A DNA stretch of 64,000 nt from Candidatus Melainabacteria bacterium (GTDB taxonomy: Bacteria > Cyanobacteriota > Vampirovibrionia > 2-02-FULL-35-15): positions 131,675 to 195,674 of the forward strand of contig JAHFBF010000004.1 in assembly GCA_023250195.1 (NCBI GenBank). The letters run 5' to 3'. Shown here in pieces: positions 51,452 to 59,555 of the stretch. The notes beneath the pieces were generated by a model. The model was not told where the DNA came from. It did no database searches and saw nothing but the letters and a program-made list of their open reading frames with translations. The position numbers and the translations under genes were made by a program. Every line of letters starts with the position of its first letter. Within the stretch, counting starts at the first letter, position 1.

Positions 51452-51821
51452 CTTCACCCAGCTTAAATGCTGCATGCCGATTAAATCTTGCTTTGATTCT
51501 TCCTCTTTTTATAGTGGTATATGGAATATTTCCGTTGAATTCAATGGTTAATGGATCAAGTTTTTCCATGGTTTCATCATTTATGATGAGCTTGATTTCA
51601 TTGTTTTCTTTTACAATATCTTTTATTACAAAAATAGTGTCTTCAGGAATAATATTTATCCTTTGGGTCTGATTATTATTTTGCCACTTTAACTGATACG
51701 TCTTATCATCAATTTTTTCTAAATCAAGCTTTTTAAAAAACTCTATGATTTTGTCATGTGTAAGCTTTTGTTCTTGGAAGTATAAGTTGCCTTCAATATC
51801 TACTTTTATATTGTCATCCAT
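51435..51821 (-). CDS. Hypothetical protein, DUF1285-like
   Basis: The 128-residue protein starts MDDNIKVDIEGNLYFQEQKL and continues THDKIIEFFKKLDLEKIDDKTYQLKW, then IIPEDTIFVIKDI and IEFNGNIPYTTIKRGRIKARFNRHAAFKLGE. The pattern of G-x-L-x-F, a helix, a Tyr-x-Leu strand and ED-x-x-F-V-I resembles DUF1285, a two-domain beta protein of unknown role. The final segment matches the end of that family loosely. The assignment is weak. Its 3' end overlaps pheA. Confidence 0.6.
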   Translation of the reverse strand: MDDNIKVDIEGNLYFQEQKLTHDKIIEFFKKLDLEKIDDKTYQLKWQNNNQTQRINIIPEDTIFVIKDIVKENNEIKLIINDETMEKLDPLTIEFNGNIPYTTIKRGRIKARFNRHAAFKLGEVILGS

Positions 51822-51871
51822 AAGATTAAATATAATTATACTTGATCTTTAGAATCTTTGTATATTTTTCA

Positions 51872-51953
51872 TGTCATTCCCAACTTCATTGGGAATCCAG
51901 TTACATTGGCAATGACTCATTAAGACTGGATTCCCGCTTTTGCGGGAATGACA
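51872..51953. repeat. Family C inverted repeats, copy 2
   Basis: TGTCATTCCCAACTTCATTG followed by GGAAT, then ATTCCCGCTTTTGCGGGAAT and TGACA. Same layout as 5115-5203. It produces the false N-terminal extension of pgk that starts at 51948. Confidence 0.85.
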
Positions 51954-51995
51954 TTACTTTGTTGTCAAAGCTATTTTCATGTAAAATATGAACTT

Positions 51996-53276
51996 ATGGA
52001 TCAACTAACCGTTAAAGACATACCTCAAAAAGATTTGGAAAACAAAAGAGTTCTTGTAAGGGTTGATTTTAATGTACCTACTGAAAAAAAAGATAATAAG
52101 ATTGTAATTACCAATGACCTTAGAATAAGAGCTTCTCTTCCTACTATTCAGTATTTAACAGCTGCTAAAGCAAAAGTAGTTCTTGTTTCTCACTTAGGCA
52201 GGCCAAAAGGTTTTGACAGTGATCTTAAAATGGATCCAATAGGGGAAAGACTTTCACAATTACTTGGTAAAAAAGTTCTGAAATTAAATGATTCAATAGG
52301 ACCTGAAGTTCAGACCGCAGTTAATAATTTGAAAGCAGGGGGAGTCTGCCTTCTGGAAAACATAAGATTTTATAAAGAAGAAGAAAAGAATGATCCTGAC
52401 TTTGGAAGGAATCTGGCAAAATCGTTTGAAATCTATGTCAATGATGCTTTTGGTACAAGCCATCGTGCACATGCAAGTACGGCAGGAGTTTGTGCTTTTT
52501 TAAGTCCATGTCTTGCAGGCTTGTTACTGCAAAAAGAAGTTGACTCTTTGACAAAGGTTCTTGCTAATCCAGTTAGACCATTTACTACGATTCTTGGAGG
52601 CAGCAAAATTTCTTCAAAGATTAAAGTTATAAAACAATTAATTCTAAAAGTAGATACATTGTTAATTGGTGGGGCTATGGCATTTACATTTGTAAAAGCT
52701 AAAGGCGGTAAAATTGGAGATTCTCTTTATGAAGAAAATTGTATTCCTCTTATTAAGGAGCTTGATACCCTTAAAGAAGAATATGCTGTAGCATTGGTTT
52801 TACCTGAAGATATGGTTTGTGTAAAAACAGAGAACAGAGATCAGAGATCAGAGATCAGAAAAAATTCTCACCTCTCATCTCTCACCTCTGATCTCAAGAT
52901 TTTCCCCATAGATAAAATCCCTGATGGTTATGTAGGTCTGGATATTGGTCCGAAAACTATTGAAAAATTTGTAAAAATGATTAGTCAGTCAAAGACACTG
53001 TTCTGGAATGGTCCTATGGGAATGTTTGAAGATAGTCAGTTTGCTGTTGGGACAAAAGCAATTGCAGAAGCTCTTGTTGAAGCTACAAAGAAAAAATCTA
53101 CTACTGTTGTAGGTGGAGGAGATTCTGTTACTGCGTTGGAAGACTTAAAAATTTCTTTTGATTTATTTACTCACGTAAGTACAGGCGGTGGTGCATCGAT
53201 AGAATTTATTGAAGGGAAAGTTTTACCTGGGATTGCATGTTTAGATAAGAAACTTTCTGTAAAGTCAAATACATAA
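51996..53276 (+). CDS. pgk: Phosphoglycerate kinase
   Basis: PGK makes ATP and 3-phosphoglycerate in glycolysis. The product has VLVRVDFNVPTE, SHLGRPKG, LLENIRFYKEEEKND, the hinge region, GPMGMFED, VVGGGDSVTAL and TGGGASIEFIEGK. I start at MDQLTVKDIPQ (51996); the open frame from 51948 begins in the family C repeat. The 426 residues exceed the usual ~395 because a family E element (52836-52895) inserts NRDQRSEIRKNSHLSSLTSDL in the nucleotide-binding domain between EDMVCV and FPIDKIPDGYVGLDIG, at a known variable loop. Confidence 0.95.
   Translation: MDQLTVKDIPQKDLENKRVLVRVDFNVPTEKKDNKIVITNDLRIRASLPTIQYLTAAKAKVVLVSHLGRPKGFDSDLKMDPIGERLSQLLGKKVLKLNDSIGPEVQTAVNNLKAGGVCLLENIRFYKEEEKNDPDFGRNLAKSFEIYVNDAFGTSHRAHASTAGVCAFLSPCLAGLLLQKEVDSLTKVLANPVRPFTTILGGSKISSKIKVIKQLILKVDTLLIGGAMAFTFVKAKGGKIGDSLYEENCIPLIKELDTLKEEYAVALVLPEDMVCVKTENRDQRSEIRKNSHLSSLTSDLKIFPIDKIPDGYVGLDIGPKTIEKFVKMISQSKTLFWNGPMGMFEDSQFAVGTKAIAEALVEATKKKSTTVVGGGDSVTALEDLKISFDLFTHVSTGGGASIEFIEGKVLPGIACLDKKLSVKSNT
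52836..52895. repeat. Family E element in pgk
   Basis: GATCAGAGATCAGAGATCAG faces CTCACCTCTCATCTCTCACC then TCTGATCTC. Translated RDQRSEIRKNSHLSSLTSDL, nearly identical to the bioD and ruvA peptides. Confidence 0.9.
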
Positions 53277-53296
53277 TGTATTGAATTTTATATAAA

Positions 53297-54391
53297 CTAA
53301 CCTTTTATTTTCCACATTCCAAGAACTTCGTTAAAGCTTTGATCTTTTAGAAGAAGCCAATGGCTTGCTTTTGGATGAGTAACAAGAAATTCAATTTGTG
53401 CATTTTTGGTTTCGTTTGGAGGGAAATTTAAAAATATATCACTGTTTACATCTATAAAAGAAGTAGTGTATTCATTACCCTGTGAATCCTTTAAAAAGAA
53501 ATTATTCAGCTTGTAAAGTTTGTCTGATTTGTTTGTAAATTTAATTTTTATTTTTAAAGCAGATTCCCCCAGTAAATCTTTCTTTTCTTTTACTGATAGA
53601 ATTTCAACTTTTACATTCATTGGTATGGGAGCTTCGTTTGCCTCAGATATTTCTAAATTTTTACAAGTTACCTGATTAAGCTCATCTAAACTTGCATCGT
53701 CAAGCGGTACAATAACAAGTTCCTGACCAGGTTCAATTGAAGATTTTTTACCTTTTGCAGCAATGCCTCCAACGGTTCCTAGAAAACCACCAGCAGTACC
53801 TCCAATTGCCAGTGAGTAGCCATGTGAGGCAATAGCTAGTGGTACTCCTCCAAACTGGAGAGAAAGTAGTGTTCCTGCAAGTGATCCACCAAGTAAACCT
53901 AAAGTAGCTTTGCCAACATGTCTTAGAGGGTTATAAATTTTTGCTTCGGATCTTGAAGACAATGCAGATTTGAAAAGTATATTCTCTCCATTGGGGCAAA
54001 CAGCATTCTCAAATGTAATTTTGAAATAACCTCTTCTGTCAAAGCTTCGCGGAGCCTGAATTTCACTTATATAACCTGAAAGCTTTGTAGCTTTTGGAAT
54101 GAATATACTGTTTTTAGCAGAAACAATCGAATAATCAGATGTAATCTCAGCAGTAATTTTTAAATTTACAAAAGGAGCATATGAATTATCTTCCAGATTC
54201 TCTTCAATCTGATAAATCGAATCTTTATCAATTGTAAAAATTTTCAGTTTAATAGGTTTATAAATTTTGTTTGTAATATAACCATGAATTATAGATTTTT
54301 GAGGATTTGATGTTTCATTCTCATTTGCAGGACAACACAGAGAAAAATTACTAAGAGATAAAGATAAAATTAAACTGAGTAGAATCTTCAT
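53297..54391 (-). CDS. Exported protein with glycine-zipper segment
   Basis: The 364-residue protein has a signal peptide (MKILLSLILSLSLSNFSLC, possible lipoprotein Cys at 19 or 20), a beta-rich N-terminal domain, a glycine-rich hydrophobic segment (LGLLGGSLAGTLLSLQFGG and AIGGTAGGFLGTVGGIAAKG, about residues 160-215) and a C-terminal Ig-like domain resembling DUF4352 (KIKIKFTNKSDKLYKLNNFFLKDSQGNEY). The glycine-zipper part could insert in or associate with the envelope. No function is known. It is divergent from the Tad operon, about 250 bases away. Confidence 0.65.
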   Translation of the reverse strand: MKILLSLILSLSLSNFSLCCPANENETSNPQKSIIHGYITNKIYKPIKLKIFTIDKDSIYQIEENLEDNSYAPFVNLKITAEITSDYSIVSAKNSIFIPKATKLSGYISEIQAPRSFDRRGYFKITFENAVCPNGENILFKSALSSRSEAKIYNPLRHVGKATLGLLGGSLAGTLLSLQFGGVPLAIASHGYSLAIGGTAGGFLGTVGGIAAKGKKSSIEPGQELVIVPLDDASLDELNQVTCKNLEISEANEAPIPMNVKVEILSVKEKKDLLGESALKIKIKFTNKSDKLYKLNNFFLKDSQGNEYTTSFIDVNSDIFLNFPPNETKNAQIEFLVTHPKASHWLLLKDQSFNEVLGMWKIKG

Positions 54392-54566
54392 AAAGTTAGT
54401 GACGTAGGGAAGCCCCTAATATTTCCAATTTTTTAAAACGTTATATAGTGCCTTCACGTGAGAACATTAAGCAACGTTACATAAACTTCAATCTAACATA
54501 AAGAAAATTAAATAAGTAAAGAACGGTTACTGTACCTCTACTGTGAAACTAATCACATCTGGTCTG

Positions 54567-54595
54567 TTGATGTAGTTTGTCGAATATTTTATAAG
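54567..54595 (+). promoter_or_regulatory. Probable promoter of the Tad operon
   Basis: TTGATG and TATAAG are exactly 17 bases apart, about 45 bases before the cpaE ATG. Good for a sigma70-type promoter in this AT-rich DNA, and it sits upstream of a long gene series. Confidence 0.45.
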
Positions 54596-54639
54596 GGCAC
54601 ATTAGAAATAGGGATATAAAGGATAGCTATACCTAACAC

Positions 54640-55860
54640 ATGCTTAAAGTAACAGTAATAACCCAGGAAAATTCTAAAGAATATTGGAATACTACTTTTT
54701 CAGATATCTGGGAAGGCCCGGTTGAAATATCACTTCAAAGTGATTCCAAAATAATTGGAGAAACTCATCTTATAAAGGATGCAGATTTAGTAATACTTGA
54801 ATTTTCAGGTAATCATGAAAATCCTCACAACATATTAAATGCTATAGCACCAAGCCTTGTTGGGAAACATTTTTTAATTGTATCTGATACAAAAGATGCT
54901 GATACTGCAATTGAAGGTATTAAACTTGGTGCTATAGGTTTTCTTGTGAAACCATTTAAGAGATCAGAACTTATTTCAAGTCTGGATCGATTAAATACTG
55001 CTCCCCGGACAAATGCTGTTACAAGAAGAACAGCAAAAATAATTGCCTTAACGAGCTACAAAGGGGGAACTGGTGTTAGTACGGCTGCTGTAAACCTGAG
55101 TTATTCATTAGCAAATGTCTATGGAAAGAAAACACTGATAATAGATGCTGCAGGTTTTTCAAACCATGTAACAGTTTTACTTAATGTGATTCCAAAATGT
55201 ACTATTGCAGATATTTGCAGACAGGGGGCTAACTTTGATGAAGAATATCTTACTAATGCAGTAAACACAATTGGAAAAAATCTATCAGTAATTGGCGGCT
55301 TAATGAAAACAAGTGATCTTAGCGATATAAACACACAGAGTCTGGAAAAGTTACTTGATATTGCAGGGGAAGTCTATGATTACATTATCGTAGATACTTC
55401 TACACATCTTCTTGATGAAATAACAATGCTATTTATTCAAAAAGCATCAGAGGTCCTTTTGTTGACTACATTTGATCTTCTAGCGATCAGAGACAACAGG
55501 TTCTTTATAAATACTTTAAAGGATATTGGTGTAACGGAGTACAAAATAAAACCAGTAATAAACAGACAAAATTGGTATATCGGAAGTCTAGAACCTGAAC
55601 TTATTCAAAAACAAATTAGTCATCCTATTTTTCATTCATTTCCAAATGACTGGGAGTTATGTGTTGAAGCATCAAATTATGGTAGACCACTTTTAGAAGT
55701 TGCACCAAATTCTACCCTTGCCACATCTTTTAATATTCTTGCAAGTAAGTTTACACAATCTGATGTTCCTCAGACGCAAGATGCTGCATCTGTGAAAGAG
55801 AAAGAGTTAGCTTCTGAAGGCACAAAATCCAAGAAAAAAGGACTACTCAACTGGTTTTAA
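54640..55860 (+). CDS. cpaE: Tad pilus assembly ATPase CpaE/TadZ
   Basis: The 406-residue protein has an N-terminal receiver-like domain (residues 1-125, ending GAIGFLVKPFKRSELI, with no clear phospho-Asp in LVILEFSG) and a MinD/ParA-type ATPase with the deviant P-loop SYKGGTGVSTAAVNLSYSLA and IIVDTSTH. CpaE/TadZ places the Tad secretion system at the cell pole. It starts the plus-strand series cpaE-cpaF-tadB-tadC-rcpA. The C-terminus is Lys/Ser-rich (TKSKKKGLLNWF). Confidence 0.87.
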   Translation: MLKVTVITQENSKEYWNTTFSDIWEGPVEISLQSDSKIIGETHLIKDADLVILEFSGNHENPHNILNAIAPSLVGKHFLIVSDTKDADTAIEGIKLGAIGFLVKPFKRSELISSLDRLNTAPRTNAVTRRTAKIIALTSYKGGTGVSTAAVNLSYSLANVYGKKTLIIDAAGFSNHVTVLLNVIPKCTIADICRQGANFDEEYLTNAVNTIGKNLSVIGGLMKTSDLSDINTQSLEKLLDIAGEVYDYIIVDTSTHLLDEITMLFIQKASEVLLLTTFDLLAIRDNRFFINTLKDIGVTEYKIKPVINRQNWYIGSLEPELIQKQISHPIFHSFPNDWELCVEASNYGRPLLEVAPNSTLATSFNILASKFTQSDVPQTQDAASVKEKELASEGTKSKKKGLLNWF

Positions 55861-55879
55861 TATGGAGACAGCTTAATTT

Positions 55880-57274
55880 ATGAACCAACCAAATCAACAT
55901 TTCACAAAAAGTGTTTTTGCAAAAAAGGAAACAGAACAAGCTGAAACACAAGAACAGCCTAAATCAATTCAGCATAAACCAATGGGTCCTGTAAATTCAA
56001 AAATAACTAATTCATATAAAGAATTAAAAAAGACATTACATTCAAAACTTCTGTCTGAGCTTGATATGGGAAAAATTACTGAAGATATAAATAAGGAATC
56101 TACAAAACAACAAATAATAAATTTAATTGAGACGCTGCTTCAGGAAGAAGGCGTGCCATTAGGAACTAACGACAGAAAGCAGCTTATAGAAGAACTTATA
56201 GATGATATTTTAGGACTTGGTCCAATTGAACCGTTGTTAAGAGATCCTGCTGTAAACGATATTTTAGTAAATGGACCCAAAACAGTTTATGCTGAAAGAA
56301 AAGGGGTGCTTGAAAAAACAAATATTGTTTTTGATGATGAAAGCCATTTAATGAGAGTAATTACCCGCATTACAAGTAGTGTAGGGAGAAGAGTTGATGA
56401 ATCATCTCCAATGGTAGATGCCAGATTACAGGATGGTTCACGTGTAAATGCAATAGTTCTACCACTTTCAATAGATGGAGCAGCACTTTCAATTAGAAAA
56501 TTTTCAGAAAAGAAATTCATTCTTGATGATCTGGTTAAATTTGGTGCAATCACACAGCCAATATGTGACATGCTTAAACTTTGTGTACTTTGCAGAATGA
56601 ATATTATTGTTTCTGGTGGTACTGGTTCAGGAAAAACTACTTTTTTAAATGCTCTTTCAAGATACATTCCGGATAATGAACGTGTGGTTACCATTGAAGA
56701 TGCAGCGGAGTTGCAGCTTCAAAGAGAGCATGTAGTCAGACTTGAAACAAGGCCGCCAAACCTTGAAGGAAAAGGTGAAGTTACTCAAAGAGATCTGGTA
56801 AAAAATGCTCTACGGATGAGACCTGAAAGAATAATACTTGGAGAAATACGCTCTGGTGAAGCACTTGATCTTTTACAAGCAATGAATACGGGACATGATG
56901 GCAGCATGGGAACCTTACATGCGAATACCGCAAGAGATGCATTTAGCAGGCTTGAAACAATGTGTTTAATGTCTGGAATAGATCTTCCACAAAAAGCAAT
57001 TCGTGAACAAATTGCTTCAGCAGTTAGCTTAATATGCCAGTTAAATAGATTCTCAGATGGTTCAAGAAGGGTTACCCAGATAGCAGAGGTAACCGGCATG
57101 GAAAATGGTGTTATCACTACTCAGGATGTTGTTACTTTTGAACAAAAAGGGATGGACGAAAATGGCAAAGTAAAGGGTATATTTAAACCATCGGGGGTAA
57201 GACCAATTTTTTCAAAGAAAATCGAAGCAATGGGGTATAAATTACCTGCAGAAATGTTTAACATGAATTTCTAA
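55880..57274 (+). CDS. cpaF: Tad pilus secretion ATPase CpaF/TadA
   Basis: The 464-residue hexameric ATPase has the GspE-like N-terminal domain (LGPIEPLLRDPAVNDILVNGP), Walker A VSGGTGSGKTTFLNAL, the Asp box TIEDAAELQL, Walker B region RMRPERIILGEIRSGEAL, and HDGSMGTLHANTARDA. It powers pilin extrusion (and retraction). The first 60 residues are a Gln-rich, disordered extension. The gene lies 19 bases after cpaE. Confidence 0.94.
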   Translation: MNQPNQHFTKSVFAKKETEQAETQEQPKSIQHKPMGPVNSKITNSYKELKKTLHSKLLSELDMGKITEDINKESTKQQIINLIETLLQEEGVPLGTNDRKQLIEELIDDILGLGPIEPLLRDPAVNDILVNGPKTVYAERKGVLEKTNIVFDDESHLMRVITRITSSVGRRVDESSPMVDARLQDGSRVNAIVLPLSIDGAALSIRKFSEKKFILDDLVKFGAITQPICDMLKLCVLCRMNIIVSGGTGSGKTTFLNALSRYIPDNERVVTIEDAAELQLQREHVVRLETRPPNLEGKGEVTQRDLVKNALRMRPERIILGEIRSGEALDLLQAMNTGHDGSMGTLHANTARDAFSRLETMCLMSGIDLPQKAIREQIASAVSLICQLNRFSDGSRRVTQIAEVTGMENGVITTQDVVTFEQKGMDENGKVKGIFKPSGVRPIFSKKIEAMGYKLPAEMFNMNF

Positions 57275-57307
57275 AATTATTGACTAACCAACGTAAAATA
57301 AAAAACC

Positions 57308-58306
57308 ATGCTCGCACCACTTTTTTTCTCTGTAGTAGGCTTTTTGGCAGTACTAATGTTCTGCATAGCTTCTTATTTGGTCTGGCAAAATTCACAGGAT
57401 AAAAAATCTCAGGACCAGAGAGTAAAACAGGCAACTGAAGCTAAGCCACAATTTTTTGTTGAAGATGGCGCTAATAAAGATCAAGGAGAAGGATCTGAGT
57501 CAGGACTAAGAAGAGATTCAAGAATTAGCTCTATTCCCTGGTTAAATGATCTTTTCTCAAAATATCTCAAACAAAACGCAAAATCATTAATTGTTCTTAT
57601 TGAGCAGAGTGGGCTAAAAATAAAAGTTGGCGAATTTTTACTTTTGATGCTGCTTGTAGGGTTAGCTGGTTTTATTTTAGTAAATGTATTTTTTCACATT
57701 CCTTTTGTGGGATTTGGTTTGGCAATTCTCCCGTACTTCGTCCTTAATTTTCTGAAAGAAAAAAGGACGTCAGACTTTGTAAAACAGCTTCCTCAGGCAC
57801 TTGATTTAATAAGCAGTGATCTACGGGCAGGATTGGATGTACAGGCAGCATTGAAACATTTAGCAGAAGAGTTTCCTGCCCCAATTGGGGAAGAATTTGC
57901 AAAAGTTATTGTTGAGATTAACCTTGGGTTTCCAATAAGTGAAGCGTTAAACAACCTTGCAAAAAGGATAAATACAATGGATGTTCAGATTCTATGCACA
58001 GGAATAATAATAAACAGGGAGCTTGGTGGAAATCTTGGTGAGTTGACTTCTAGTATTGGAAATACTGTAAGAGAAAGATTCAGATTAAAAGGTATGATAA
58101 AAGCACTTACTGCAGAAAATCAGGGTTCTGCAATTTTACTTTTAATTTTACCAATTGCTATGTATATTGTATTAAATATGCTTGCACCTGCTGTTTATAA
58201 CTCCTTTGCGACTGATCCAACAGGGAAAATGATTTTAATTGGATGTGCTGTTTCTATGACATTTGGTTACCTTGTTATACAGAAAATTACAAAGTTAGAG
58301 GTATAG
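57308..58306 (+). CDS. tadB: Tad pilus platform protein TadB
   Basis: The 332-residue inner-membrane protein has an N-terminal span, a charged linker (residues 30-85), a two-span block (LLMLLVGLAGFILVNVFF), a T2SSF domain (FVKQLPQALDLISSDLRAGLDVQAAL, the classical QLPDALDLM-like motif) and two C-terminal spans (LLLILPIAMYIVLNML; MILIGCAVSMTFGYLVI). It pairs with TadC to form the pilus platform. It lies 33 bases after cpaF. Confidence 0.88.
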   Translation: MLAPLFFSVVGFLAVLMFCIASYLVWQNSQDKKSQDQRVKQATEAKPQFFVEDGANKDQGEGSESGLRRDSRISSIPWLNDLFSKYLKQNAKSLIVLIEQSGLKIKVGEFLLLMLLVGLAGFILVNVFFHIPFVGFGLAILPYFVLNFLKEKRTSDFVKQLPQALDLISSDLRAGLDVQAALKHLAEEFPAPIGEEFAKVIVEINLGFPISEALNNLAKRINTMDVQILCTGIIINRELGGNLGELTSSIGNTVRERFRLKGMIKALTAENQGSAILLLILPIAMYIVLNMLAPAVYNSFATDPTGKMILIGCAVSMTFGYLVIQKITKLEV

Positions 58307-58479
58307 TTTAATGAATTGCAACTATTTTTTATATACCAAAAAATTTACCCTTAAGTGGTTAACAAGGAAAGATTTTGACGATTCATTCGGCAAAATCTGT
58401 ATAGTGTTACAAATGGCAGTTCGTAAAAACTTTGCAAAGCCCGACAAGCGAAGCATAAGCAAGGAGGGCGGTGAATAAA
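58307..58479. other. Intra-operon spacer with hairpin and family F repeat
   Basis: The tadB-tadC spacer is unusually long for this operon. It holds an inverted repeat AGATTTTG/CAAAATCT (58370-58398) and the family F repeat, copy 2 (58433-58477): TTTGCAAAGCCCG, AAGCGAAGC, AGCAAGGAGGGCGGTGAATA. The repeat provides AAGGAGG, the apparent tadC ribosome site. Confidence 0.6.
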
Positions 58480-59454
58480 ATGGATTATTTAATGATAATT
58501 TTAATTAGTTTGTGTGTCTTTGGCTGCATCTTTTTAATCTTGCTTACTGTATATAGAATGAAGCAAATTTCTTCCCAGTCAAGTGAAATTAATAAAAGAC
58601 TAAAATTCTGGTTGTCTGAAAGAAGTACAGGAGCATATGGCACAAAATATGAAGAACAAGAGGATAAAGATGAAACATTTGCAAAAAGAGTTTTAATGCC
58701 GCTTGGGGAACAGGTGGGAAACTGGATGGCGGAAAAAGTACCGTATAACAAGCAGTCAGAAATAAGGAAATTATTGATAAGGGCAGGATTCAGGAGTAAG
58801 AAAGCAATTCAGTTCTTTTATGCAATAAAATTTGCCATAGCTATTTCATTTGCCGGGGGATTTTTATTTGTTTGTTCTGTGTTTGGCAGAGATGTACAAG
58901 CTGCTCTGGGACTGGCTTTTGTGTCTGGTGCGTTTGGTTTTATTGGAACAAATGTTATCCTTGATAAGATTGCTGCAGGACGGCAGCAAAATATTGATAG
59001 AATATTGCCCGATGCACTGGATTTACTTGTAATATGTACTGAAGCTGGCATGGGAATAGATCAGGCACTTTTGAGGGTAGCTTCAAACCTTGGTTCTAAG
59101 GGAAAAGACCTTACAGAAGAAATAATTTTGACAAACAGAGAATTAAATTTAGGACAGGAAAGAGCTTTGTGTTGGAGTAATTTTGGGAACAGGGCAAATT
59201 CAGAAGAACTTAAAAATCTTGCAAGGGTAATTGTACAGTCTGAAAAAGTTGGAGCAAGTATTGGAGGAGTGCTTAAAAATCAGTCTGAGTTTTTAAGGGT
59301 GAGAAGAAGACAGAAAGCAGAAGAGAAAGCTGCTCAGATGACAATTAAAATGATGATTCCACTTGCGCTTTTTATATTTCCAACTATCATGGCAGTTACT
59401 ATGGGACCACCTCTTGTCAAGCTAATGGCAACTTTTGGGAAGATGGGGATGTAG
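58480..59454 (+). CDS. tadC: Tad pilus platform protein TadC
   Basis: The protein has an N-terminal span (MDYLMIILISLCVFGCIFLIL), a middle pair of spans, a T2SSF domain (RILPDALDLLVICTEAGMGIDQALLRV) and C-terminal spans (MIPLALFIFPTIMAVTMGPPLVKL). It partners TadB. The start is ATG 58480 or GTG 58471: the AAGGAGG ribosome site, part of the family F repeat, is 12 bases from the former and only 3 from the latter, so I prefer the ATG. Its TAG stop is inside a family A palindrome. Confidence 0.87.
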   Translation: MDYLMIILISLCVFGCIFLILLTVYRMKQISSQSSEINKRLKFWLSERSTGAYGTKYEEQEDKDETFAKRVLMPLGEQVGNWMAEKVPYNKQSEIRKLLIRAGFRSKKAIQFFYAIKFAIAISFAGGFLFVCSVFGRDVQAALGLAFVSGAFGFIGTNVILDKIAAGRQQNIDRILPDALDLLVICTEAGMGIDQALLRVASNLGSKGKDLTEEIILTNRELNLGQERALCWSNFGNRANSEELKNLARVIVQSEKVGASIGGVLKNQSEFLRVRRRQKAEEKAAQMTIKMMIPLALFIFPTIMAVTMGPPLVKLMATFGKMGM

Positions 59455-59481
59455 AGACGTGATTAATCGCATCTCTACATC
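59448..59481. repeat. Family A palindrome at the tadC stop
   Basis: A 34-bp inverted repeat with two mismatches, ends GATGTAGAGAC/ATCTCTACATC and core GATTAATC. The left end contains the tadC stop TAG. Same core class as 37007-37040 and 61521-61542. Confidence 0.88.
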
Positions 59482-59555
59482 GGTTATCTTGTTTAAGATA
59501 AGAGAGTTCTTTAAAAGGAACAATTTAATCTTTTGCTTATTCTCTTATCATTATC

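Noticed and set aside
51948-51995. Extra 16 residues before pgk
   Set aside because: They begin in the family C repeat; PGK normally starts near MDQLTVKD.
54404-54420. TAGGGAAGCCCCTA as a family A palindrome
   Set aside because: The arms are too short and uneven to call; at best a remnant.
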